Assembly: GCF_013178945.1 (NCBI RefSeq)
Contig: NZ_JABFDM010000010.1
Coordinates: 1 to 64,000 of the forward strand
DNA length: 64,000 nt
Reading direction: 5' to 3'
Source: Bradyrhizobium aeschynomenes
Lineage (GTDB): Bacteria; Pseudomonadota; Alphaproteobacteria; Rhizobiales; Xanthobacteraceae
Part shown: positions 25,052 to 34,133 of the stretch, in pieces
Position numbering within the stretch: position 1 is the stretch's first letter
Layout of the letters: the number at the start of each line of letters is the position of its first letter
Notes under the pieces: model-generated
The model's input: the letters and a program-made list of their open reading frames with translations, nothing else
Databases searched by the model: none
What the model was told of the DNA's origin: nothing
Program-made: the position numbers and the translations under genes

Positions 25052-25780
25052 ATGGGAGTCATGGACGGCGCCGTTCTTCATGCGATCTTCGACGTCGCCG
25101 CCTGGCTCAGCGCGGCCGCTGCCGGCTGGTGGCTCACGCGCGGGGCGCGCGTCAGCTTCCCGAAGCCGTCGACCGAATGGCCCTATGTCGCCGCGCTCGT
25201 GTTCGGCGCCGGGTTGGGCGCCTATCTGTTCGGGACCTTGAACCTGTGGCTGTCCGGCATGACCGGGCTGGCGCGTTCGGTCGAAGGCGCGCTCGCCGGC
25301 GGCATCGTGGCGGTCGAGCTCTACAAGTGGCGGCACGGCATCGTCCTGCGCACCGGCGCGCGCTTCGCGCTGCCGCTGGCGGTCGGTATCGCGGTCGGCC
25401 GTATCGGCTGCTACGCCGCCGGGCTCGATGATTTCACCTATGGCACGCCGACGGCCCTGCCTTGGGGCCACGATTTCGGCGACGGCGTTCTGCGTCATCC
25501 GGTGCAGCTCTATGAAAGTCTGGCGATGGCGGCCTTCGCGGCATTGTACATCATCGCGGTCTTCAGGCGGAGCGACTCCATCATCGCCAACGGCTTCTAT
25601 CTCGCGCTGCTGGTCTACGGCCTGCAGCGCTTCGCCTGGGAATTTCTCAAGCCCTACGGGCCGGTGATCGGCCCGCTCACGCTGTTTCATCTGTTGTCGC
25701 TCGCCATCGCCGTCTACGCCGCGGTCATGCTGGCGACCGCGCCGCAACCGAAGGCCCTGCATGAACGCGCCGCTGCGTAA
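25052..25780 (+). CDS. Lgt-like (prolipoprotein diacylglyceryl transferase-fold) membrane protein lacking canonical Lgt residues
   Basis: 242 residues, about seven hydrophobic segments. The Lgt-like core is GRIGCYAAGLDDFTYGTPTALPWG and HPVQLYESLAMAAF, with RFAWEFLKP near the C-terminus, as in Lgt. But the Lgt Asn after GRIG is Cys here, and the FHGG His-bearing segment reads EGALAGG. So it is a paralogue, not the housekeeping Lgt. It overlaps the radical SAM gene by 20 bp. Lgt enzymes move diacylglycerol from phosphatidylglycerol; this relative likely handles another lipid group. ATG 25061 is an alternative start. Confidence 0.85.
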   Translation: MGVMDGAVLHAIFDVAAWLSAAAAGWWLTRGARVSFPKPSTEWPYVAALVFGAGLGAYLFGTLNLWLSGMTGLARSVEGALAGGIVAVELYKWRHGIVLRTGARFALPLAVGIAVGRIGCYAAGLDDFTYGTPTALPWGHDFGDGVLRHPVQLYESLAMAAFAALYIIAVFRRSDSIIANGFYLALLVYGLQRFAWEFLKPYGPVIGPLTLFHLLSLAIAVYAAVMLATAPQPKALHERAAA

Positions 25781-27173
25781 GTCTCGCCCCTATGTGTTCT
25801 GGGGGCAGACGCAATCCCTCTGCGAGACCTGCCTCGAGCTGGTGCCGACCAAGATCCAGATCCTCGACAACGAGGTCTGGTACGAAAAGCGCTGCAAGCA
25901 GCACGGCGTGCAGTCGACCCTGGTCTCCGACGATGCCGCCTACTGGCGGCGCTGCAAGTCCTTCATCAAGCCGGGCGACACGCCGCTCAGCTTCCAGCGC
26001 CGCACCGAATATGGCTGCCCCTATGATTGCGGTCTGTGCCCGGACCACGAGCAGCATTCCTGCCTGGCGCTGATCGAGATCACCGATCACTGCAACCTGA
26101 CCTGCCCGGTGTGCTTCGCCGAGTCGTCGCCGCAGCGCGCGCATTTCACGCCGCTGGCGACCGTCGAGCGGATGCTGGATGCGCTGGTGAAGAGCGAGGG
26201 TGAGCCCGACCTGGTGCAGATCTCCGGCGGCGAGCCGACCTTGCACCCGCGATTCTTCGACATCCTTGCCGCGGTTCGCGCCCGCCCGATCCGTCACGTC
26301 ATGATCAACACCAATGGCCTGCGCATCGCCCGCGAGCCGGATTTCGTCGCGCGGCTGGCTGAGAACAAGCGCGGGTTGGAGGTCTATCTGCAGTTCGACT
26401 CGCTGTCGCGCGCCGGTCTTACCAACATTCGCGGCGCCGATCTGCGCCGCATCCGCCAGCAGGCGCTGGAGAACCTCGAACGCGAGGGCATCTCGACCAC
26501 GCTGGTCGCGACCATCAAGCGCGGCGTCAACGACGACGAGATCGGCGACATCGTTCGTCACGCGCTGGAGTGGACATGCGTGCGCGGCGTCACCTTGCAG
26601 CCGGTGCAGGACGCCGGCCGCAACGCCGATTTCAACAAGGACACCGACCGTATCATGCTGTCGGAGATCCGCCGCCGCGTGATCGAGACCGGCGTGTTCG
26701 GCGATGATGACATGATCCCGCTGCCCTGTAATCCCGAGAGCATCTCGATCGGCTACGGCCTGCGCAACGGCACGACCGTGCTGCCGCTGACCTCGATGGT
26801 GCCGCAAGAGGAATTGCTGTCGGTGATGCCGAACACGATCAGCCCGGAGAAATATCCGGTCTTGCGCGACAAATTCGTCGAGCTGTTTTCGCTGTCGTCG
26901 GGGCCGCTCAACACCGGCGAGCGCGTCGCCGAATTCCTCTGCTGCCTGCCGTCCGTCCAGGTGCCCGATAATCTCGGCTATGAGCACGTGTTTCGGGTGA
27001 CCATCGTGCAGTTTCTCGACCGCTTCAATTTCTGCGTGGGCAACGTCAAGCGCTCCTGCATCCACTTCGTCACCGAGCGCGGCGAGATCATCCCGTTCGA
27101 CACCTACAACCTGTTCTACCGCAGCGGGGCCATCGATGGCATCCGCGCACGAATCGGGGAGGGGCGGATATGA
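25761..27173 (+). CDS. Radical SAM enzyme with extra cysteine clusters, resembling tetraether lipid synthase (Tes/MJ0619-like)
   Basis: 470 residues. The radical SAM cluster is CNLTCPVC (C111, C115, C118), followed by ISGGEPTLHP. Before it lie C21/C24 (CETC), C45, C65, and C86/C90/C93 in YGCPYDCGLCPDHEQHSC. This N-terminal pattern and QHSCLALIEITDHCNLTCPVCF recall archaeal Tes, which couples lipid alkyl chains to make membrane-spanning tetraethers. The match is from memory, not a search. Further Cys occur near the C-terminus (EFLCCLP, FCVGNVKRSC). Overlap with an Lgt-like gene supports a lipid substrate. Soluble or membrane-bound status is unknown; no TM segment is seen. Confidence 0.85.
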   Translation: MNAPLRKSRPYVFWGQTQSLCETCLELVPTKIQILDNEVWYEKRCKQHGVQSTLVSDDAAYWRRCKSFIKPGDTPLSFQRRTEYGCPYDCGLCPDHEQHSCLALIEITDHCNLTCPVCFAESSPQRAHFTPLATVERMLDALVKSEGEPDLVQISGGEPTLHPRFFDILAAVRARPIRHVMINTNGLRIAREPDFVARLAENKRGLEVYLQFDSLSRAGLTNIRGADLRRIRQQALENLEREGISTTLVATIKRGVNDDEIGDIVRHALEWTCVRGVTLQPVQDAGRNADFNKDTDRIMLSEIRRRVIETGVFGDDDMIPLPCNPESISIGYGLRNGTTVLPLTSMVPQEELLSVMPNTISPEKYPVLRDKFVELFSLSSGPLNTGERVAEFLCCLPSVQVPDNLGYEHVFRVTIVQFLDRFNFCVGNVKRSCIHFVTERGEIIPFDTYNLFYRSGAIDGIRARIGEGRI

Positions 27174-27219
27174 GCAAAGCACTCATCCGTGTTGTTCGAC
27201 CGATTCAAGGGTGATGACC

Positions 27220-27468
27220 ATGACTGAACGCCCGATTCTTCCCCCCGAGCTCCCGCCACGACAGCAACGCTCCGGCTGTCTGACCGCGCTCGGCGTCGTG
27301 GCCGGCCTGATCCTGCTGTTTCCCATGGCCTGCGTCCTCGTCGTCTTCCCCAATCAGATCACGCGCAATGATCTGGTCGATCCGGTCGGACTGCTGTTCA
27401 TCGGCGCTGCGCTCGCCGGCGTCGTGCTGATCGTGCTCGCCGTCAGGCGCGGGCGGGGGCCGCCATGA
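27220..27468 (+). CDS. Small two-TM membrane protein in the radical SAM operon
   Basis: 82 residues from ATG 27220 (AAGGGTG six bases upstream; ATG 27214 also possible). A Pro-rich head (LPPELPPRQQRSG) is followed by TM1 (CLTALGVVAGLILLFPMACV) and TM2 (PVGLLFIGAALAGVVLIVLAV), then a basic tail (RRGRG). The stop overlaps the next start (ATGA). Unknown family; position suggests a membrane accessory of the radical SAM/Lgt-like pair. Confidence 0.75.
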   Translation: MTERPILPPELPPRQQRSGCLTALGVVAGLILLFPMACVLVVFPNQITRNDLVDPVGLLFIGAALAGVVLIVLAVRRGRGPP

Positions 27469-27692
27469 CATCGCCTGCGCAGCCGTCGGCTGCGCGCGGC
27501 TGCCTCACGGCGGTGGCGTCCATCCTGATGCTGCTGATCGGGCTGGTGCTGCTCGCGCCGGGCTTGCTATGCTTGATCACTGAGCGGAATCTCCCGGGCC
27601 TGTTCGCCGCGCTTGCGCTCGGTGCCGTGGTGCTCGGCTTGTTTCTGGTCCTTGCCGCGATTCGCCTGATGATGCCGCGCCGCCATGGATGA
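27465..27692 (+). CDS. Small two-TM membrane protein in the radical SAM operon
   Basis: 75 residues. TM1 is LTAVASILMLLIGLVLLAPGLL, TM2 is LFAALALGAVVLGLFLVLAAIRL, ending PRRHG. The layout matches its upstream neighbour (RGCLTAV against RSGCLTAL), so the two look like diverged duplicates. ATG overlaps the previous stop; its own stop lies inside the next gene. Confidence 0.75.
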   Translation: MTSPAQPSAARGCLTAVASILMLLIGLVLLAPGLLCLITERNLPGLFAALALGAVVLGLFLVLAAIRLMMPRRHG

Positions 27693-27954
27693 TGATCCGT
27701 TTCACCGCCGTCCGCCGTTGTCGCCCTTCCTGGAGGAGGTGCGCCGCGTGCGCGAACCGGCAAGCCTTGTGGCGACGGTGGGCGCGATCCTCGGCGGCCT
27801 TGCGCTGGCGTTTCCGTTCGGTTGCGTGATGGCGTTCATGCGGCGCGAATGGAACGAGTTCGGCGGCCTGTTCGGTCCGGGATCGATCCTGGCCGGCATG
27901 GCCGTCGCGGGCCTCGTGATGATCGTGTTGGCCGCTCACCGCCGCTGGGGCTGA
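27685..27954 (+). CDS. Small two-TM membrane protein, last gene of the radical SAM operon
   Basis: 89 residues, overlapping the previous gene by 8 bp. A polar head (MDDDPFHRRPPLSPFLEE) precedes TM1 (SLVATVGAILGGLALAFPFG) and TM2 (SILAGMAVAGLVMIVLAA), with basic tail HRRWG. Same architecture as the two genes before it. No family recognised. Confidence 0.75.
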   Translation: MDDDPFHRRPPLSPFLEEVRRVREPASLVATVGAILGGLALAFPFGCVMAFMRREWNEFGGLFGPGSILAGMAVAGLVMIVLAAHRRWG

Positions 27955-28235
27955 GCGAGCACTTCCCGCAGGGCCTTAATCAAGTGCCCGGATCCGCTCC
28001 TCATTCCTGAAAGCAGTCATTGTTTTTTGGCATTTTCCGCCTATATTGCGCCGCAACGCGCGAGGTCTGCCCGGTCGATTGGCCGGGTTTCCTATTTGGG
28101 GCTGCCGGCCCCTTCCGCCGAACGAGTTTCGCGAGCGCGCGTCGCAAAGCTAACAGCTTGATTCGACTATCATAAAGCGCGCGCCCCGCCGGGGACAGAG
28201 CACGGGCTCTTGAGAAAGCTTAGAAGACACCGACC

Positions 28236-30062
<1,827 letters not shown>

Positions 30063-30083
30063 GCCAAATTCCGCTCTTTCCTT

Positions 30084-30170
30084 CGTCATGGCCGGGCTTG
30101 ACCCGGCCATCCACGGTCTGGCGCCGTGGAAGCTACGGCGTGGATGCCCGGGTCAAGCCCGGGCATGACG
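30084..30170. repeat. Dispersed palindromic repeat, 'CGTCATGGCCGGGC' family, copy 2
   Basis: Same ends and arms as the copy at 4679-4764 (CGTCATGGCCGGGCTTGACC and its inverse), but a different central part (CACGGTCTGGCGCCGTGG). It sits 21 bp after the typA stop and could act as a terminator. Confidence 0.88.
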
Positions 30171-30188
30171 ACGGAGTTGGATGAGCCA

Positions 30189-31433
30189 ATGTCCTTCCCA
30201 TCCTCCATCGACATCGCCATCATCGGGGCGGGCGCCGCTGGTCTCGGCGCCGCGCACGCGCTGCGCGACAAGGGCGTCTCCTTCGTCGTGCTGGAGGCGC
30301 GCGGCCGCATCGGTGGGCGCGCCCGCACCATCATGGCCTCGCCTGACGTGACCTTCGATCTCGGTTGCGGCTGGCTGCATTCCGCTGACCGCAACTCTTT
30401 CGTCGCCATTGCCGAGCAGTTGGCCTTTACCATCGACAAGTCGCGGCCCCCCTGGCGCGACCAGGCCTATGAGGCGGCGTTCCCACGTGCCGAGCGCGAC
30501 GATTTCCTCGGCGCGCTGGAGGCGTTCTTCACGCGCTCGGCTGACGCTGCGAAAAGTGGCCGCGACGCGCCGGCGAGCGTGTGCCTCGAGCCCGGCAATC
30601 GCTGGAACGGCATGATCGATGCGATCTGCACCTATCTCAACGGCTGCGAGCTCGACCAGATGTCGCTGCTCGACTTCGAGGCCTATGAGGACACCGAGCT
30701 GAACTGGCGCGTCCGCCGCGGCTATGGCGCACTGGTCGCCGCCTATGGCGCGGGGCTGCCGATCGCGTTGAGCTGCAATGTCAGCCTGATCGATCACGGC
30801 GACAAGCGCATCCGCCTGACGACCTCGCAGGGCACGCTGACCGCCGACAAGGTGATCGTCACCGTACCGACCAATCTCATTGCCGGCGAAGCGCTCCGTT
30901 TCACGCCGGCACTTCCCGCCAAGGTCGACGCTGCTGCCGGCCTGCCGCTCGGCCTCGACAACAAGGTGACGCTGGCGCTCGACGGCTGGGAGCACCTGCC
31001 AAAGGATTCCGGGATGCGCGGGCGCAGCAGCAGCGCGCGCGTCGGCAGCTTCCAGCTGCGTCCGTTCGGCCAGCCCTGCATCGAGGGTTTCTACGGCGGC
31101 AGCTTCGCCCGCGAGGTCGAGGCGGCGGGCGAGGGCGCATTGGCTGCACAGGCGATCGACGACGTCGTCGCATTGCTCGGCAACGACATCCGCAGCAGCC
31201 TGCGCCCGCTCGCCGAGTCCCGCTGGGGCGCCGATCCCTTCGCGCGCGGGGCCTATTCGCACGCGCGGCCCGGCCACGCCGACAAGCGCGCCGTGCTGGC
31301 CGCGCCGGTCGACGATCGCCTGTTCTTCGCCGGCGAGGCCACGCCGCCGGATTTCTTCTCCACCGCCCACGGCGCCCGCGACTCGGGCGAGCGGGCGGCC
31401 AAGGAAGTGCTTGCGTCGTTAGGCAGGCACTGA
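30189..31433 (+). CDS. FAD-dependent amine oxidase
   Basis: 414 residues from ATG 30189; the longer frame from 30126 runs through the palindromic repeat (WMPGSSPGMT) and was rejected. The Rossmann FAD motif IIGAGAAGLGAAHAL is near residue 11, followed by VVLEARGRIGGRARTI. The C-terminal FAD contact is LFFAGEATPPDFFSTAHGA. This flavin monoamine-oxidase family oxidises amines or related substrates; the substrate is not evident. No signal peptide. Confidence 0.92.
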   Translation: MSFPSSIDIAIIGAGAAGLGAAHALRDKGVSFVVLEARGRIGGRARTIMASPDVTFDLGCGWLHSADRNSFVAIAEQLAFTIDKSRPPWRDQAYEAAFPRAERDDFLGALEAFFTRSADAAKSGRDAPASVCLEPGNRWNGMIDAICTYLNGCELDQMSLLDFEAYEDTELNWRVRRGYGALVAAYGAGLPIALSCNVSLIDHGDKRIRLTTSQGTLTADKVIVTVPTNLIAGEALRFTPALPAKVDAAAGLPLGLDNKVTLALDGWEHLPKDSGMRGRSSSARVGSFQLRPFGQPCIEGFYGGSFAREVEAAGEGALAAQAIDDVVALLGNDIRSSLRPLAESRWGADPFARGAYSHARPGHADKRAVLAAPVDDRLFFAGEATPPDFFSTAHGARDSGERAAKEVLASLGRH

Positions 31434-31442
31434 CCTCTCTGC

Positions 31443-31521
31443 CGTCATTGCGAGCGCAGCGAAGCAATCCAGGACCGCACGGGTGGTGAGAGTCTGGATC
31501 GCGTCGCTACGCTCGCGATGA
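31443..31521. repeat. Dispersed palindromic repeat, 'CATTGCGAGCGCAGCGAAGCAATCC' family
   Basis: Left arm CGTCATTGCGAGCGCAGCGA and right arm TCGCTACGCTCGCGATGA pair imperfectly, with a central CCGCACGGGTGG. The left arm is a well-known interspersed repeat of Bradyrhizobium and related genera (recognised from memory). It lies between convergent genes. Confidence 0.8.
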
Positions 31522-31528
31522 GGGTGCC

Positions 31529-32419
31529 TCAAACAGCGACCACCTCTCCCACCATCCGCAGGAACGCCCGCGCCGCCTGCGTCTGGTGATGCTCCCGATG
31601 GCGCAGGCTGTAGAAGTGCCGCTTCGGCAGTTCGAGATTCGCGACAGCCAGCAGCCCCGCCTTCACCGCCCGCATCACCACCAGCCGCGACAGAACCGTG
31701 ATGCCGGCGCCGGCTTCGACCGCGCCGCGCACGGCCTCGTTGGACGGCAGGTCGAACACCACGTCGAGTTCGGCCGGCGTAATGCCAATCCGGCCGACCG
31801 CCGCTTCGAGCACGGCGCGCGTGCCGGAGCCCTGCTCGCGCAAGACCCAGCGCGCCGCCTTGAGATCGTGGACCGCGACCGGCGTTCCCCGGCACAGCGG
31901 ATGATCGATCGGCCCGACCAGCACCATCTCGTCCTCCGCCACGGGCTGGGCTGCGAGAATGGGATCGTCGACGTCGCCCTCGACGAAGCCGAGATCGGCA
32001 GAGCCCTCTCGCACCCGCTCCGCGACCTGCTCGGTGTTGCCGATCGACAGCTCCAGCCTGATGGCGGGATGCGCGGCATTGAAGCGGTGAATGAAGGCCG
32101 GCAGCCAGTAGCCGGCGATGGTCTGGCTGGCCGCCAGCGCTAGCTGCCCGCGCTTCAGCCCGGCGAGGTCGTCGAGCACGGTTTCGGCGGCGGCGGCACG
32201 CGCGAGCACCGCCTTGGCCTCGATCAGAAACGCCTTGCCGGCCGCCGTGAGCACGATGCGGCGGCCGACGCGATCGAACAATCTGGTCTGGTAGCGCGCC
32301 TCGAGCGCAGCGACGGCCGCTGACGTCGCCGACTGCGTCAGATTGAGCTCGCGTGCCGCCTGGGTGACGTGCTCGCGCGTGGCGACGGCAACGAAGATCC
32401 GGAGCTGCTCGAGCGTCAC
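31529..32419 (-). CDS. LysR-family transcriptional regulator
   Basis: 296 residues. The N-terminal HTH reads LEQLRIFVAVATREHVTQAA and LNLTQSATSAAVAALEARYQ, followed by the LysR substrate-binding domain (IRLELSIGNTEQVAERVREG, ADLGFVEGDVDDP). It is encoded ~110 bp after yeiH on the same strand. YeiE-type LysR regulators commonly sit next to yeiH, so it probably controls that gene. Effector unknown. Confidence 0.93.
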   Translation of the reverse strand: MTLEQLRIFVAVATREHVTQAARELNLTQSATSAAVAALEARYQTRLFDRVGRRIVLTAAGKAFLIEAKAVLARAAAAETVLDDLAGLKRGQLALAASQTIAGYWLPAFIHRFNAAHPAIRLELSIGNTEQVAERVREGSADLGFVEGDVDDPILAAQPVAEDEMVLVGPIDHPLCRGTPVAVHDLKAARWVLREQGSGTRAVLEAAVGRIGITPAELDVVFDLPSNEAVRGAVEAGAGITVLSRLVVMRAVKAGLLAVANLELPKRHFYSLRHREHHQTQAARAFLRMVGEVVAV

Positions 32420-32431
32420 ATGGTCTCCTCA

Positions 32432-32477
32432 AGCATGATCCGGAAAAGTGCGCAGCGGTTTTCCGAAAAGATCATGC
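32432..32477. repeat. Palindrome of the 'GCATGATCCGGAAAAGTG' family, copy 1
   Basis: AGCATGATCCGGAAAAGTG ... GGTTTTCCGAAAAGATCATGC; a second copy is at 51347-51391. It lies between yeiH and the LysR gene. The palindrome is about 46 bp and recurs in Bradyrhizobium genomes in my memory. Confidence 0.8.
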
Positions 32478-32528
32478 GCAAACGACAACCGAAACCGCGA
32501 TGACGATTCATCCTGATCTCATCGCGCT

Positions 32529-33599
32529 TTAGGTCGTCAGCTTCACCAGCGCCAGGCTGAAGCCGGCGATGAACAGGAAGGCTGCAAAGCCCAGTGCGAG
32601 CGGCCGCAAGCCCTTGGCTTTCAGCTTGGCGAAATCGGTTTCCAATCCCATGGCCGCGAGCGCCATCGACAGCAGGAAGGTCGTCGCGGTCACGATCACC
32701 GTCTTTACCTCGGCCGGCACCGTGATGAGGCTGTTGAGCCCGACCAGTGCGATGAAGCCGAACACGAACCATGGCAGCGGCGGCTGCGCGCCGGTTTGGC
32801 CGTGCCCACCATGGCGCGCCCGGCGCGCTGCCAGCAGGCCGAGCGTCAGCACCACCGGCGCCAGCAGCATCACCCGCGCCAGCTTGGCGATGGTGCCGAA
32901 CTCTCCTGCCTGCTGTCCTCCTTGGAACGCGGCGGCGACCACCTGCGCGATCTCGTGGATCGAGGCCCCGCTCCACAGTCCGAAGGCGTGGGCGTCGAGA
33001 TGCAGGAGGCCGGGCAGCAGCGGATAGGCGACCATCGCGACCGAGCCGAACACGGTCACGCAGGCCACCGCATAGGCGACGTCCTCGTCATGCGCGCGCG
33101 TCACCGTGTTGGTGGCGATCACCGCCGAGGCGCCGCAGATCGAGGTTCCCGCGGCGATCAGCTCGGCGAGCTTGCGGTCGACGCCGAGCAGCCGTCCGAT
33201 CCACACCGTGAACAGGAAGGTGCCGGTCAGGCTCAGCGCGATCACGAACAGCCCGCGCGCGCCGACCTCGACGATCTGTGCCGCCGTCAGTTGCATGCCG
33301 AGCAGGATGATGGCGAACCTCAGGACCCGGCGCATCGCGAATGCGACACCCGGCTTCGCGCGCGTCGGCGTGCCGACGACGTTATGCAGCGCCATGCCCG
33401 CCACGATCGCCAGGATCATCGGGCTGAACATCCCGAGGCCGGGCAGCAGGCGGAGCCCGAAGGCGCCGGCCGCGATCGCGGCCGAGAGTGCCAGTCCCGG
33501 AAGCAACCCGGGCCGACCCGGCGTCGCCGACGCGCGGGCATGTCCAGAATGAGCGGCAATTGGTGCATCGGCGGTCAGATCGTGCGAAGGGGCAGTCAT
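32529..33599 (-). CDS. yeiH: YeiH-family putative sulfate/anion exporter (UPF0324)
   Basis: 356 residues from ATG 33599 (GGGAGAG eight bases upstream; the frame could extend to 33614). About ten TM segments. Family marks: FSPMILAIVAGMALHNVVG, RFAIILLGMQLT, AAGTSICGASAVIATNTV and GLWSGASIHEIAQVVAA. The function is not established experimentally for most members; a role in sulfur compound or anion transport is proposed. The gene has its own AT-rich promoter region with palindromes at 33667-33694, and a LysR regulator follows it. Confidence 0.9.
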   Translation of the reverse strand: MTAPSHDLTADAPIAAHSGHARASATPGRPGLLPGLALSAAIAAGAFGLRLLPGLGMFSPMILAIVAGMALHNVVGTPTRAKPGVAFAMRRVLRFAIILLGMQLTAAQIVEVGARGLFVIALSLTGTFLFTVWIGRLLGVDRKLAELIAAGTSICGASAVIATNTVTRAHDEDVAYAVACVTVFGSVAMVAYPLLPGLLHLDAHAFGLWSGASIHEIAQVVAAAFQGGQQAGEFGTIAKLARVMLLAPVVLTLGLLAARRARHGGHGQTGAQPPLPWFVFGFIALVGLNSLITVPAEVKTVIVTATTFLLSMALAAMGLETDFAKLKAKGLRPLALGFAAFLFIAGFSLALVKLTT

Positions 33600-33666
33600 G
33601 AAAAACTCTCCCAAACCAGAGGTTTGAAAGAGAATTCCATGCTCCTAATGATCGATCCAACGAATT

Positions 33667-33694
33667 ATATCGGATATATCGTTCGATTCAATCG
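33667..33694. promoter_or_regulatory. Palindromes in the AT-rich yeiH promoter region
   Basis: The 33615-33707 gap is unusually AT-rich and holds ATAT-CGG-ATAT (33667-33677) and CGATT-C-AATCG (33684-33694). They lie ~70-95 bp upstream of yeiH and may be operators for the neighbouring LysR protein; LysR sites are degenerate, so this is tentative. Confidence 0.4.
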
Positions 33695-33707
33695 ATTATT
33701 CGGCGTT

Positions 33708-34133
33708 TCATTGCTCCAGCACCCGCCGGCGGAGCTCGGCATCCGGCACGAAGCACGAATCGTATTTGCCGAAGATGTGGTAGCGATTGCGGGCGACAAC
33801 GCCATAGAGGGCGTCGCGCAACGGCTTCGGCACGGTGAACAGCGCGCGCGTCCAGCCCCAGCCCTCCAGGTTCGAGAGCACGGTCAGGGCCGCATCTGAT
33901 TTCAGATGAGCGCGGCCGCCATGCACGACCGCGTTGGTATCGGGCTCCTCGGGATCGATGCCGAAAGCCTGCGCCAGCCTGACGCCATAGGGCGACTGGA
34001 TCGGCGTGAAGCGGAAGCGCTTCGCCGTGTCGCGCGCAATCACGAACCGGACCCAGCGCGAGCAGAACACGCAGACGCCGTCATAGAGGATCACATCATC
34101 GTCGGGCCAGTCCGTCGCCGTGTTCGTCATCAT
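33708..34133 (-). CDS. DCC-family thiol-disulfide oxidoreductase-like protein
   Basis: 141 residues. The DCC signature is VILYDGVCVFCSRWVRFVIARD with a CxxC (CVFC) pair, followed by FTPIQSPYG. Family members have a thioredoxin-like fold and unknown substrates. Its start overlaps the stop of the SDR-DoxX gene (ATGA), so it is the last gene of a four-gene minus-strand operon. Confidence 0.88.
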   Translation of the reverse strand: MMTNTATDWPDDDVILYDGVCVFCSRWVRFVIARDTAKRFRFTPIQSPYGVRLAQAFGIDPEEPDTNAVVHGGRAHLKSDAALTVLSNLEGWGWTRALFTVPKPLRDALYGVVARNRYHIFGKYDSCFVPDAELRRRVLEQ

